Source: Orthonyx spaldingii | Lineage: Eukaryota; Chordata; Aves; Passeriformes; Orthonychidae | Length of the DNA: 64,000 nt | Direction of reading: 5' to 3' | Assembly (NCBI GenBank): GCA_013397795.1 | Contig: VZTJ01004198.1 | Span: forward strand, 885,996-949,995 | Part shown: one piece after another, positions 35,401 through 48,951 of the stretch | Numbering within the stretch: the first letter of the stretch is position 1 | Layout: each line of letters opens with the position of its first letter | Made by a program: the position numbers and the translations under genes | Notes under the pieces: model-generated | Told to the model about the DNA's origin: nothing | The model's input: the letters and a program-made list of their open reading frames with translations, nothing else | Database searches by the model: none

Positions 35401-38400
35401 TGTATGAGACCTCACACGAGGGGGTGAAATACCTCTGATTACTTTGGACTACCTGTATACATATTGCGAAGAGAAAGGGAAAAATATCAATTACAGGGCA
35501 GTGCCCTGGCACTCTGTGAATTACTGTATCACAAACTCTGTCAGTGGAGACATCTATCCTTCATCCCTTGAAGTGATCTCATCAGCCATGAATATACAGT
35601 TTTAGGCTCTGTTACCTGGTTTTACAAGTTTGTGCTCAATGACTAGTGCTGTCAATTAGAAGAAATCTCATCAGATGCAGCTGGAACCCTAAGGAACTAT
35701 TTTTCACTCTTTCTGTAAGGCTGTTCCACCCCTATGTGTGCTGGGACCAGATGGGCTGAACCAACCCACAAACTTGCTGGGTTTGAGCAGAATTTCCCAT
35801 CTCTCTTTCCTTTCCCTCTAACCCTTGCCATGTCCCAGATGCACAGTGGCATTGCAGCCCCCACGCCAGCTTGACTTCTGCTGCCTCTGGCTCCTCAATG
35901 AGCTGACTCAGTGCACTGTGCTGGCAGGTAACTGACAAGAAAATCATGAAATTATTTCTGCTGTCACTGTACCCTTTTCAAAAGCATGTTTCTGCCCTCG
36001 CAAAAGACAACAGGTGAATGTCTGCAGACGTCAGTGGAGAGACAGGCACCTTGTCCAGCTCTGTCTGTACCAGGGCACATAAACCAGAAAGTTTTTCTTC
36101 AAAGATTTCACTGCACACAGAAGTTGCAGTTATCACCAGTGAGCTAGAGATTGACAACATATATTTTTTTTAGCATGGTAAATTTTCCCCATTGGAACAG
36201 TAGCCAAAGTGTGTAGAGCTAAAATATACAGCAATAATTTACAGAAGTTAAAGCCAAATCCATTCCCTTGCCTAGTACTGAAAATCCTTACAGCCTCCCT
36301 CTCTAACTATTGTCAAAGCAGTAGCTCAGTGCTATCACCCAATTACTATAGCACAGAGAACTTTGCCAGCTGTTTTGGAAAGTACGTTACATGAAATCTT
36401 GGCTGCTCTAAAGACTGAGGCAAAACTTTCATCACTAGAGCAACTTTCCACTGTCTGTAGCAGACTTGATCAAAAAATAAATGCAATTTTCCCCTTTCTC
36501 TGTGTTAGGAAAGTCAGAGATTTTGCCATCCTGGAGATCATAGTCTATCCCTTCTTTGATATTTTAAGGAAATAGACCTAAATGTAGAAATTTGAAATAT
36601 TCAGTAAGATTCTACATTCAAAGTCTTTACTCTGTCAGATGCATGAACTTAGCAATTAAAATACAAGGTCACAAAAATTCTGCATGAAAAGCAAAGCAAG
36701 ACAACAGCACAAAACTTTATTCTTCTAGTAGTTTTCCCATCCTATTATTCACAGCACTAAAGATGAGAAACTGGAGGACCATAGGCATAAAATAAAATAT
36801 ATTCAGAAAACACGGTTCTGTCACTAATGCAAACAAAAATGAAATCTTATGCAAAGCTGTTAGAAAAAAGAATAAAGTGTATTTTAAGAAATCTAAGGAA
36901 AGGCATTTTTCAAAGATCTGGAAGAATATCACTGTCATTTTATATAGTAGTAGTGGGCTGCCTGTACTTGAAGTATAGAATAACATAGGGTCATTGAACG
37001 ACAATGTGAGAATCATGGAAAGATTTTTCAGTATAAAAAGAGAGCAATTATAAGAGATAGATCCATCATGATGCGTGAAAACAGGAAAGACAAAAATGCA
37101 GAAACTTGTAGTAGACAGAAATAATGTCCAGTGCTGTACTTGGAAGAAAGATTAGTTTAGCCTGGGTATATAGACATTTTCTTTCAACACTGAGGTTGAT
37201 CAGACAGTATGAAAATTTGCCATTAGAGTGGAGGCAAAATAATTAATTAGGTGTCTTTAAGGAAACATTAAGTACACTTATGAGGAGACTAATATAAAAC
37301 CACCATTGCTTGAAGCAGGTGTTTGGATTAGCTTATCCAAGATGACCCTTCCAAAGACATCATTTATGGTCCTGCAATATCTTTTGGTCAGGCAAACATT
37401 CCTTGCAAACTGATGTTTGAAAAGGCCTGAATCCTAGGGATTTTTTAAAGGTACTTGACAGCTTGACAGACGTCAATAGTAATTAGGAAGTTTTTATCAT
37501 AGCATGTCCAATAGATCCAACATGCTATACCAACTTGGAGATGCAGATAATGTTCAGTTTGTGGATCACATCACCTTGTTATGTTTTACTTTCCTGCATT
37601 GTGAAACATTTAGTGCAGTGAATACAGGTGTAGAGTCTTAATAGTCAGCCAATAAACAGAACATTTTTTTTGCTTTGTTAGTAGTATTGCATCTTAAGAT
37701 ATACTTTTAAGTACTTGCCTGAGGCTAGACAAATAATTTTACTTCCTACATAAAACATAACTAGATCTGAGACTGCATTTCTGGACAGGGGCTGACTGTG
37801 TGTACACAGGGGAGAAAGTAAGAAAAGGAAAAACAATCTATTAAGGCACAATGTTCTTATGGTTTTCTGAATTGACAGAAAAAATTATTCTGTCTTCTGG
37901 CTGGAAGGGATTTTTACAAAGAAAAATGGACGATTCACTGGGAGACATATATCAAAATGAATAGCTTCGTTTTATCTCCTTGGAGTTTGAAATGATAGAG
38001 AGCCATCAAAGATTAAAATTTTGAGAGGGGGGGGAATTCAACTTTGAACCACCATTCAGGTCTTTTGGAAAATTATCCACATATGAATAGACCAGAAAGA
38101 GAAAGCATTGCCATATATTCCTGAGTGTGTGTAGAATCTATTTAAATTTGGTCTTTATAATATCTCCCTCTATATATAATAGCTATATATGGAGAGTGAA
38201 CAGGAAAACAAACAGATCTAGGGGAAGTATAAAGAAAAATAGTAAGTATACAGAAAAATAAATGCATGAAGAAATAGCTTATAAAATTGTCATTTATCAA
38301 AACAAAATGGAGGTACTGTGACATTTTATGACTTTTACACTCTGAAGACTCCAGTGTGTTCTGATACTAACAGTTTCAACCTGAACTCTAACACTTAGAG

Positions 38401-41400
38401 GAGCATGCTGTTTTTAAAGCTTTGAACTGGCCCTGATGGGGGCTTTAGGTGGCAAAAAGTAAATGAAAAACAACCCACATCCCTTTCTAGACTCATTACT
38501 GCTGTCAGAACTCTAGTTGCTATTCAGTCTTTGATTTTGTCTTGATCTCAGCTGGATTTTTTGCAAACTACAGAAGCAAGCTGTTATTTTCAGTCTTAGT
38601 GCTTTCTCAGATTTTGTGCCATTTTAAAGGAAAGATGCTGCATTTACTTCCATTATATACAAGCTCTAACAGATCCATTGTTGTTATTTATACACCCTCA
38701 CATATGGGTATATTCTGCTGATTCCATCACTTGCCAAAAACGTTTCCGGTGTTTTTGATTTGTTTTTCTTCTGACAAAGAGACCAGATCATTCCTCTACC
38801 CTGTGTTGTTTGGTTGGTTGTTTTTCGTTCAGCTTTTTCCAAAATATATGTTTATTTTCTCAAATTTCTGGTTTTGGTTTGTTTTTTTTAAATATATGTT
38901 CACTGATTCTAGAAATCAGGTGAGCTTAACTCTGTCATAGCCCCAGTTCATGGGGTTTTCTTTAGTCTTCCCCTCTTATATTATAAACATCTCTATGCTG
39001 TATAATTCTTTCCTTTATCATACTGTTCCTAATTAGTTTTTCTGCTGCTACTTTTTTTAATGTAGTGCCTTATTGTTATGGTTTTCATTACACTCTCTAA
39101 TGATATCATTAAGCTATAAAATTGAACCTAAACTAAGTTCTATTTGCGTTATTATGGTTACCTTGCATTTTGTCTAGGTCTATTTAATCTTTAATTTGTT
39201 ACAGGGTATTACATAACCATCAGTCGAAAATGATCAGTTTTGATGAAATTCCTATTGTTCTCTATCAATGCATTCTTTTCCTCCTGGGTGAGGGACACAG
39301 GAAGAAAGTGCCTCAAGAGTATCATTCCACTTGTAAATGTGAGGATAAGTTTTATAACAATTGGTGCCATAAAAATAATTATTTGAGAATTAAAAGGAAC
39401 CTAAAGCAGAAGGAATATCTGAGGGGAATAATAAAGCAGAATATGCCAGAAGGAGCCCTTTTTGCCATAGCCAGAAGCTCTTTCCCTCAGTGTAGCATCA
39501 AGGCCAAGAAAAATAAAGATCGGCAAATTGTCAACCCTTTATACACGAGTAATATCAAGAAAGTAATTTTCACAAAGATATACAACCTGTTTCCTTTGGT
39601 TTGGTTCATGTCTCAGCTCTGCACTTCCCAGGAAATTTTTCTTCTTTCTAGCTAGATCTTGAAAGAATTTGCAAGTGAAGGACAAATATTTGTTAATGGT
39701 GCCACGATAATATATTTTAAATTGTTAATGCTGGTAAACGCAGTCAGGAAGCCTAAAAATTTTTGCATAACAAAAAGCATGACTTTTTGCCCTGTAATTC
39801 CAGTGTCAGTTCTAAGATAATCTATAACTTTGGGAAAGTAATTTTCAGTGAAAGATTTTTCAATGAAACAAATTAATTACTTCAGTAAGTTTATCCAGTA
39901 CTTAGTACATATTGATGTAGAATGCTCAGTGATAGGAATTATTTTGTAAAGTGTGGTTTGAGATTAATGTTAAAAATTAATTAAGCAAGAATGTAATTGT
40001 TGTTGTTGTGCCTGAAACACCTCTGTTCCTTGGTGGTGAAGATTAAGTGAGGTGGCCAAAGCAAGGCTGAATTAACTGTGGCTTGTTTTTCCCAAATCAG
40101 ACCTAACTGATAGGAGTTTCACAAAACATATAAGTAACTTGATAAGCAAGAAAGAGTTTGATGAGATCCTGCAACTGGTTTGTTGGTTCCATTTCACAGA
40201 GAGAAAAGCTGAGGCACAGAGAAATAAAGTAACTAGTTCCAAACTCACAGTTGTGGCTAAGTCAGGTATGCATGGTTAGGACTTCTCCATCCCTCTTTCT
40301 TATTATTATTATTTAATAAGAAGAACCTTAATAATAAGGTTCACCTTTGGAGTGAACCACAGACTGGGAAAGAGGAAGAAAGAAATCAGGCAAAAAAAAA
40401 GAAAAGTAGTTATTTGGTACAGGCCATGTTAAAAATTGGAACTAAATACAGAATTCCCTTGCATTCTGAATTTCCAATTACTGCTATTGGCAATGGGAAT
40501 ACTGGTTCTTTGTGTCAGAAGTGGGCACTGTTTCAGTTTCCTGAACTAATATGAACTATGGATCTTCTGCTGGAATGTCTATGTTCTTGGAACAGTGATA
40601 TTTTTATGTTTGTCTTTTATAATCTTTATTGCTGCTAACATGAACTATGGTAGCTATACAATGCTCACTTTTACAGGTCTTCTGTAAACTAATTAAATGT
40701 TTCATCTGCATATTGCTTGTGAATTTGAATGTATGCACAAGTATATTTCTCTTCCAAGTGCAAAAATCCTTAGCCATTTTGTTCAAAAATGTAAGTTTCC
40801 CACTATTCCCTTTAAATATTCAAACAGAAATGTGTCATAAATCTTTTGAATCCTGTTCTCTTGCATTATGCAGTAACATTGAATCACTTAGTTTTCTGAT
40901 TTAGTAATGTTCGCTATTACTATAATGTAGATTTTGCTCCCTGTTACACCTTATGAAATTAAATTTTGAGATGGTGATTAAACAGTGGACACAACAGGGC
41001 TTTGGGAACTGGAAACAGAACATAGAATCTGTAATATATTACATGACTGCTGGTTTGCATTTTGCTTACTATAGGTATAAACCTCCAGTGACAAGGAAGA
41101 GAATAAATAGCTCTCCCTTTAACTGTAACTTCAGAAAGCAGTGTAAAGCAGGTCTGATATGAAAGACACAACAATGCTTTCAATTATGTTTTCATAAATG
41201 CAGAAAACTACTGATTTTTTTCTGATATGAGCACTGTATTTTATTACTTTTTCAACTGCTTGTGGCTTATTTTTATAGCTGTGTCTTACTTTGAATTTAT
41301 AAATTCCCTAGTTCAAGGGCTATCTTTTTACATTGCATTTCTAAAATACCAGTTCCTGTGATGGGCTCCCAGTAATTTTGACAATACCAAGATGATGTAA

Positions 41401-43439
41401 CATTTATGTTGCATTAAGGATCTTGCAACTGCCATCAGGACTGTAATCTGACTGCACAGAGGGCTAAATAAATAGATGGAGAGGTACTTTTTACTCAGCA
41501 AAAATTTGAAAAAACACAATAATGAAAGGAGGACAAACTAGGACACAACCACAACAAAATAACACGACCGTGATGATCTAGGAAAGAGTTCACTATCCCC
41601 ATGGCTCTGAGTGTTGGGACTTTCTTGTTGCTTCAACATTTGTTTGTGTCTGTTGCAGAAAGTAAGAGCATGTACAAAACCTGTGCAATGTTACATTATT
41701 ATATTGCTTTTGAGGCTGAAAAGTCAAGCCCTCAACAGATGGAAAATGATGCAAGAATTAAGATCCACATGCAAACTTAATTTGGCTTTTTGTGATTATG
41801 CTTTCTAATTCCATCTGCAATCTCATCATTACATACTGTATTTTTTCATGGCACATCTGTCTGATTGAGTGCTCACTTCCCAAATAGCTTTTCAGTGTTT
41901 TGTTTACTCATGTGGCTCCTGTGCCTTACCTCTTGCATTTTTTAAAACCTGTTCTAAAGAGTTGTTGAACTTTCTCTGAGACTTCTCATGCTGTTTGTAT
42001 TAGCATCCAACAGCTACAAAAATAGAAATGAACATATTTTCAGAGCCTCTCTATAACATAAGGCAGCACTAGTTCATCCATTTTATATCTGGAGGACTGA
42101 GAAACAAAAGAAGTAAAAGCCCAGTTCCTGCTTGTTCTCAGTTGCCAATGGAAGACTTTTTTTTCAGTGCATGTAGCACATTAGACATTCAAAGCACAGC
42201 TCTCAAAGGCATGAAAGGTGATGGTGAAAGCATAATACCTTATCAATTCAGGCTCAAGAGAGAGACCCAGATAATGAGTAGATGTAATTGCCACACATGA
42301 ATAGTTTGGCTCTAGCGACTTGCCTGGCATCAGAGGCAACATCATGGAGAGAGGCAGGGTAGAACATAATTCTGCAGAAACTTTAATGCAGAGGTCAGTC
42401 TTTCTCCTCCAGCTTCCCCCTGTACAGAGCTTCTGACCTGTGGGCCTGTGGACTGGGCACCTTTCACAGCACATGGCTCATTTTCACAACATACTGTTCC
42501 ATTAAACTGAGCCCTGATTCCTGCTGTAATTAAAGTGCACGACATTTATATAAACCTTCCACCATAAAAAGCTATACAAGCAGGTTGAAAAAAGATTGCA
42601 GACAGAAGTGGAAGAAGTGCATTGACAATGGTTTGTGAGCTTCATGGTGCTTTAAAAGAGCTCGCAGGTAATATTCTGCCTTTTTCCTTTTTTTGATGGT
42701 TTATTTGTTTTTAAATCAGAAACAGGAACAGAATATCCCATGATGTGATAACAGCCTGATGTCTTCATGGTTTGCCTGCATGTTGGCAACAATGACAGCT
42801 ACTACTCTGCAGCTTGAAGATGGTGAGGTAACTCCAGGTCATGGCAAATTGTCATTCTTGATGGAGCAATGAGAGCCTTTGCTGAGGAGTTTTACACATA
42901 CTTGCTGAGAGCATGTGAGTGGTGAGACATGAATTTTTAATTCCTTTCCAGGCATAGTTGTTGCTGTTTCTGCTCAAGATCAATCCTTTCTGCCCCATGT
43001 TTCCAGCATTTCTTCATTAGAGTATTTTATAGTTCAGTCTCCTTTATATTTTCCTGGATTTCTCACATCACTGTTTCTTTAGAAACATTTCCACTTTCCT
43101 GAACTTTGTGCTGTTCTCCTTCAGTCCTCCCCATCCACCACTGCTCTCTGGGCAGCTGAGCCTCTTCATTTACTTCTGATCTCACTCCCCATGGCTGTCT
43201 CCTGTACCTTTCTGTTCTCACCTAAGTGGTTCTTCATCTGCAAATCTGCACCCTGCACTATTTCACTGCAGGGTCCCTTCTCACAATCTGCTTGCCCATC
43301 CAGTCCCAGTTCTCCAGTATCTGGGACTATCATAAAATCCAGAACCCTTCTTGTTTCTTCTCATTTGTTGGCACTCTGAAAACATCTACTCACTGGCTTT
43401 GAGTCATCTTTTTCTTCTACAGGAAAGACGTGAAGGGAC
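32500..43439. other. Gene-free DNA upstream of DLK1
   Basis: About 11 kb of AT-rich DNA without a recognised gene, transposon or RNA. A small duplication of cagtgctttcttcca (32887-32917) and the double hairpin at 40323 are the only structures noticed. A 141-codon ATG frame at 39230-39655 is Lys/Asn/Ile-rich and unlike a known protein. Confidence 0.5.
40323..40358. repeat. Two overlapping hairpins sharing one arm
   Basis: gaacctta/taaggttc (40323-40330 and 40335-40342, loop ataa) overlaps ggttcac/gtgaacc (40338-40344 and 40352-40358). Only one of the two can form at a time. Confidence 0.75.
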
Positions 43440-43660
43440 CGATTATTGGGGTCTTGATAGGGGTAATGTCTTAAACTGAAAGAATGTAGACTCAGATTAA
43501 ATATAAGGAAGAATTCTTTACTGTGAGGGTAATAAGGCACTGGCACAGGTTGCCCAGAGAAGCTGTGGGTGCCCCATCCCTAGAAGTGTTCAAGGTCAGC
43601 TGGATGGAGTTTTGAGCAACTTGGTCTAGTGGAAGGTGTCCCTATCCCAAATCTTGGAAA
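43440..43660 (+). mobile_element. CR1 LINE 3' fragment
   Basis: Plus-strand CR1 with 'actgtgagggtaataaggc', 'actggcacaggttgcccag' and 'tgccccatccctagaagtg'. It stops before the usual 3' terminus. It is the only CR1 seen upstream of DLK1. Confidence 0.85.
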
Positions 43661-44474
43661 CATTTTATGAATTTTGGCTGACAGTAATTACATAAACTTC
43701 AAGAAAATAATGTCTTCATCCAGATGTCTGGCACACACAATTCCAGCTGGAATAGCTGTAAACTTGATTAAGTTCTCATCTGTCTGAAAGCAAAGCCCTG
43801 TGAGAGAATGTATCTTGCAGTGTGAAAGATGGGTGATTCAGAAACTGTCCTATGTGAAGCTATGGAGAGTGGCAGGGGGGGTTTGGGCCTATAAGACCAC
43901 AGGAGTAGAAGATGAAGTTTCAGCAAAGGGTTTTTACAGAACACAGGAAAGAACGAGAATGAGAAGAACTATGAGGAAGGAGAACAAGAACAAGACTGGA
44001 GCAGTGAGGAAAGCACAGAACAGACATAGTTGGAAGAAAGCAGTGTTCAACAGACATGCCACTTCAGCATCCTCATAGAACTCCCTCATCCATTTGTCCC
44101 ACTGAATCACCACATTGTCCAGGTATTCCACCACGAGAATTGGCTTAGCCATCCCCGCTTTATTGCCATTGATTTAGTAGTGTGTTTCCCTCTATTATCT
44201 AGTAATATATAGGAAGAGATCATTACTGTTTCCTGGGAGTTGCTTTTGCTGCTGAGCCCTTGAACACCCGCTGAGCTCACGGACCTGTGCATGTCCCTGA
44301 GCAGGCACATGGCCCAGTGCTTCCCCAAGAGGTACCGTGCCCAGGAGCACATTGGGAAGGGAACTTGGCTCAGTCTCACAGAAACTCAAACACACATTCC
44401 CGCTTGCGCTGTGATTTCTCTCACACACTGTGCAACAATGGAAGCGAGCAGGAGTGGGATGACCCATTTGTTTG

Positions 44475-44488
44475 GTTGCCATGACAAT
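44475..44488. promoter_or_regulatory. RFX-type X-box-like palindrome
   Basis: gttgccatgacaat matches the palindromic RFX site GTTGCC-AT-GGCAAC at all but two positions. It lies in a moderately GC-rich stretch (about 44240-44560) with no gene attached. Confidence 0.35.
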
Positions 44489-45264
44489 GTGTTACCCGGT
44501 ACGGAGTGCTGCTCTGAGCAGCCTTGCTGCTTGGCTGCTGTGGGATGATGATGATGCTCTAAAAAAACAACGTAAGACAGTCGGCCATTGTCATTTCACT
44601 TCACTGCATTGACCTCTGCAAGAGGAGAGGTGCAGCTCATCTGAAGTGGCAGAGATCTGCTGCTCAGAATATAGCATTTGTTTGAAAAGGAGGTTATGGT
44701 TTTTTTTCTGAAGAGGGATTGAAAGAATGAGATGGGGATTTATTTATTTCTTTGAAATTCTAAAAGGGGTCATTTAATTTCTGATGCTGCAATTAAAATA
44801 CCTAACGAAACCAATGGTGGGTTATAGATGTTGGGACAAAACTATTCACACTGCAGCAGAAAGAAGAATACTTTCTCTGGAGTGGAAGCTGCTGAGATCT
44901 ATAAGTGGGTATGCATTGGAAACATGTATAGATATGCCTGAGGTCTGATTTAGAATGGTGGATAAAGACTGTTCTATATTTGACACAGATGAATTGGCAG
45001 CTCTTGCTCTCCCTACCATGAACAACTGCCTCAGCTGGTGTAGGAAGGAAAAATACTTCTCCACCAGCTTATTATCACCCAGAGATAATTTTCTTTAAAG
45101 AAATACTGGTTTCTCAAATATGGATCATCTAAGATGCATGCCTTTAAGGGTTTTATTGAGTCTTTGAGGCATTTTCCATATGCCTTACTTAATGTTGCAG
45201 TGTGCTACAAGACAAAGATGACTTTTATCTATAAGTTTGTACTTTGTTATAGAAATGCTTATGA

Positions 45265-45295
45265 TATTATTATTATTACTATGATTATTATTAAG
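45265..45295 (+). repeat. (ATT)n microsatellite
   Basis: Imperfect ATT triplets interrupted by ACTATG. Confidence 0.8.
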
Positions 45296-46011
45296 GATGA
45301 GAATAATACTTTATATTGCTGTAAATCTTAGGTATTCAAAACAAGAGTCTTGTACCAGGCTCTGTAGTTACTTGTCTGTTTTTATTTAAACTTCCATACT
45401 AATTCTTTTCAAAGTGTATGTCAGTGAGCAAGTATATAATGTATCCCTCTAGATCAGATGTAATTTATTTCTATACTTCAGGAGATTTGGCAATATGCAT
45501 CCATTCCTGTCACAGGGAGGGATGTGCTTTGCAAATCTCTATTCCCTTGACAGGAGCAGCTCTTAGCAACAGGCGATTTCCCTGTGCAACACTCCTGGAT
45601 CTCCCCTCCCTCTGTTTATTTGCTGCTAACAAGTTTGGCTGTCCTTGGAATTTCAGTTCAAATTGGCTCAAAAACAATGTCAAAGCAAAGTGTTGCATAT
45701 ACATGCATGTAAGAGATGAAACAATGGAGACTTGCATTTGGGTTTCTCCCTAGTCTACATGAATATTTTTACTCACCAGTTTGACTTGCTTTTCAAGAAT
45801 GAAGAGATTCTCCCCTCTTTAATGGAATTTGTTCTGAAGAAATTTTCTAATTTATATATCATTGTAAATGGGAAAGATATTAAAGGGGTTTACTGAACAT
45901 AGATGTTATAAAATAAAAAACAAAACCAAAACTTTCTCTAATATGATAATTGGTTTTCTAGATAACAGAAAGGGGAATGAAACCATCCATCTGGATGTCA
46001 ACCAAGCAGTG

Positions 46012-46424
46012 TGTCATGGTTTAGGGATGGTATTCTCCAATTTAGTAGTCCTACTAAAACTGTGCTGCTGCTCCCCTCCCACTTCAATTGAAAGCACAAA
46101 AGGCAAAGATGACAGGTTGAGATAAGAACAATTTACTGGAAACAGCAATGAGATAAGAAAATGAGCAGCAACAGCAACAATAGTAAAACAAAAGGTATAA
46201 GACAAAGGAACAGTTTACGCAGAAAGCCCCCAGCAGCTTTCTGCATAAGTTAGCTCTTCCTTGACACTGGAAGGAGTGCCATTTTCCTCAGAAGGGAGAG
46301 AGAGTCCCTTTCCCCTCTTCCTGCAGCAGTGATATGAGGTGCTATCAACTAACATCAGGGTCCTCGCCTCACCCCTCATGGCAACTGCAAAAAATTAACC
46401 CTGTCCCTGTTTGAAACCAGGTCA
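46012..46424 (+). mobile_element. Degraded solo LTR, avian ERV type
   Basis: Starts TGTCATGGTTTAG and ends near 'aaattaaccctgtcc...aaccaggtca', the beginning and end I know from a common avian LTR family; the internal 'aggttgagataa...caatttactgg' block also fits. About 412 bp. The target duplication is unclear: cagtg at 46007-46011 recurs at 46423-46427, which overlaps the expected CA end by two bases. No internal viral sequence is attached. Confidence 0.65.
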
Positions 46425-48929
46425 GTGGCACGTGGGAATTTAGTTACGTCTAAAAGTTGGAAATAAAAGTGCAGGAACTGTAACTGTAAGGAATGGTAAG
46501 AAGCTGGTTAGAGAAGGGATGGCAATAGGAAAAGTAGAATGGGAAAGTATCTGTCTGGACAGGAGGAGATTACTGGAGTTCTTCTTGAGTATTTTTCCAG
46601 ATTAACCTTGTTTAATATTTTCAGTAATGATCTTGGCACAAAAATGAAAATGTGATGAGGAAACTCCTCATGTTGCAATTGGACAAGATCAGATCTCCAT
46701 AAAAGAAAATAACACCGGAGGAAGCAAATAGATTAATAGGAGGTGAAATGAGATAGAGTTAAATTAAATGGCATGTAAGTTTGTTCATTTGAGTACTTGG
46801 ATTTTAAAAGTCAGGAGCTCATCCATGGAAAATGACTAAGGAGAAAGACCAGACCACACTGTAATAGTGACTCTGTTACTGATTGCTCTTGCTGGTGACA
46901 CACAGTTGCTGAGAACAGCAGTCCCTGAATTGGCACTAGGAAAACTTCTTAATTTAAAGTGTCCCCACAACACAATCAGTCATTTGCATATGGTGACCCA
47001 GAGAGGTGGTCAGTGTGTGGTTCAGAGGGAAGGAAATGGCAAGACCTGGGGCAGTGTGATCAGAAGAGGCTACTAAGCTCAACCCAGACTGAGAGCAGCT
47101 GCTGTCTATAAAATTATCACTGAGGAGAGAATAGAGTTACCTGTGTGGAGGACAAAGCTAGCAACAAATCAGATTGCTTTGAGCTGGTTGTTAATTAAAT
47201 TTGGCTGGAAATTTGAAGAATATTTGCAAAAGAGTATTGAAGGAAGGAATATCAAGTACAAATAAAGCCCATATCATGAATGGGGTAAAACCACTGTTTA
47301 CTGTTTGGCCTCTATCCCTAGTATATGATTTGTCTTACAGATGTAACACTTTCTCCTGTTAGTCTTGTCATGTGAAAAATGATTAAATGCATATCCTGCA
47401 ATTCAAGGAAATACTATGTCTGTTTCTATTTTAAGACTTGCTTCTTTCTTGTTACTCTGGCAATTATCAAGTCTCTATACTAGCAGTTTCCAAGTACTTA
47501 GAAGCAGAAAATCTCTCTCACTCTTTTCTTTTTAAGACTGTTGTAGAAAACAATTAATTAATTTGTTTATGTCTACATGTATAGGATGAGTGAGGATGGC
47601 TTGTTTATGTATAAATAAATGACTGAAGGCAAACTAAATAATTTTAAATGAATGCTACATTTGGAAAATTTTTTGAGACTCGTGGTTAATTTTGTTTCCA
47701 AGAATTGCTTCTAAAATGTCATCTCATTTGAGTTCACACATTCACAAGCCTCCACATCTTAACAGTTTCCTGGGAAAACCATCATGAGAGGTTGCTGCAG
47801 AATAGAGAAGAACCATGGGATTTCCAGTTTTTTCTTGCAGAGGTTTCACCCCTTTGGAACCCAGATTGGAGCTACTGTCTCAGAGGCGAATGAGTCTGGA
47901 ACCTGTCCCCTGTTAGTAATGGAATTCGTCCTGCAGTATTTGCTTCCTGCATGCAGTAGGCTTTCACTCTTTTAGGTGAGGTACTTCTGGTGTATTCTTT
48001 TAAAATGGTGAGACCTTAAACTTCTACGTGTTGCATGGATATCAAGAAGAAACTGTACAGCAGAGTTTGATTTCCTGGGAGGTTCCTTCAGATAAAAGTC
48101 CAGGCTTACACACAAACAGCTCAGTAACAGATGTCCTCTCTTGAGATTTAGGCTGGTGGGTGTAAGAATCAATGACAAAAAATATAAAATATCTGAAAAA
48201 GAATAGGTACTCAAGAGCATCAAGTAAATATTTACTTGCAAATCTGAAAACAAAATCCAATGATTAATTAAATAAGATTGTTTTGTCAGAGTCATTCTGG
48301 AAGCATTCTTTATTTATTGGGAACTGTTGAAAATAAACACATCCCTGAAGCACCTTAGACATCTGTTTTTTCCTTCTGATCTGTGCAGATGGTAGACTCC
48401 TGATGACTCCTGCTTGGGAGAAGTGGGAAATCAATCCTTTAATAGGATGTAGAAGAAAACAGTATTATGAGGAGACCTTACACTGGCCAGTTCTCTGAGA
48501 AGGCTTTGCCTGGGCTTCATCCTGGAGTGATGTCTCAAAGACCAAAATGTTTCAAAACTCAAATAAACTAAATTTTATTCAAACATGGACTAAACCATTT
48601 GCTTTAAAATTGAGGAACCTGGAAATGACTGGATAGGAAAGAATGTAGATATTTACACCCTTTGTATGTTTAGAAACAAAGAAGTAACAGCAAGGACACT
48701 GAAGAAGCAATGAGAAAAAGTAATCAGAACTACTGAAAAGTATTTATTAATATTCATGAGAAACAAAAGGTCTGCCAGAAAATTCGTAGGGTCCACTCGA
48801 ACAGGATATTGAAGACATGCTCAGAGAACACAGAGCAGTTTCAGAGGTGGTAGAAACTTTTTCTGCATCACTGTTCATGGCAGAAAAAATGAGGGATATT
48901 CCTATTGAAAAATCATTCTTTATGGGAGA

Positions 48930-48951
48930 AATTATTCTGAAATTATTCTGA
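48930..48951 (+). repeat. 11-bp tandem duplication
   Basis: Two perfect copies of aattattctga. Confidence 0.85.

Larger units (their letters stand above)
43661..46006. other. Gene-free DNA with a moderately GC-rich core
   Basis: 43800-44050 is purine-rich, and 44240-44560 is richer in GC and contains the X-box-like palindrome. Short frames on both strands overlap each other and are not convincing. Confidence 0.45.

Noticed and set aside
39230..39655. 141-codon ATG open frame
   Set aside because: No recognisable domain; AT-driven Lys/Asn/Ile composition. In about 128 kb of two-strand AT-rich sequence, one or so frame of this length is expected by chance.
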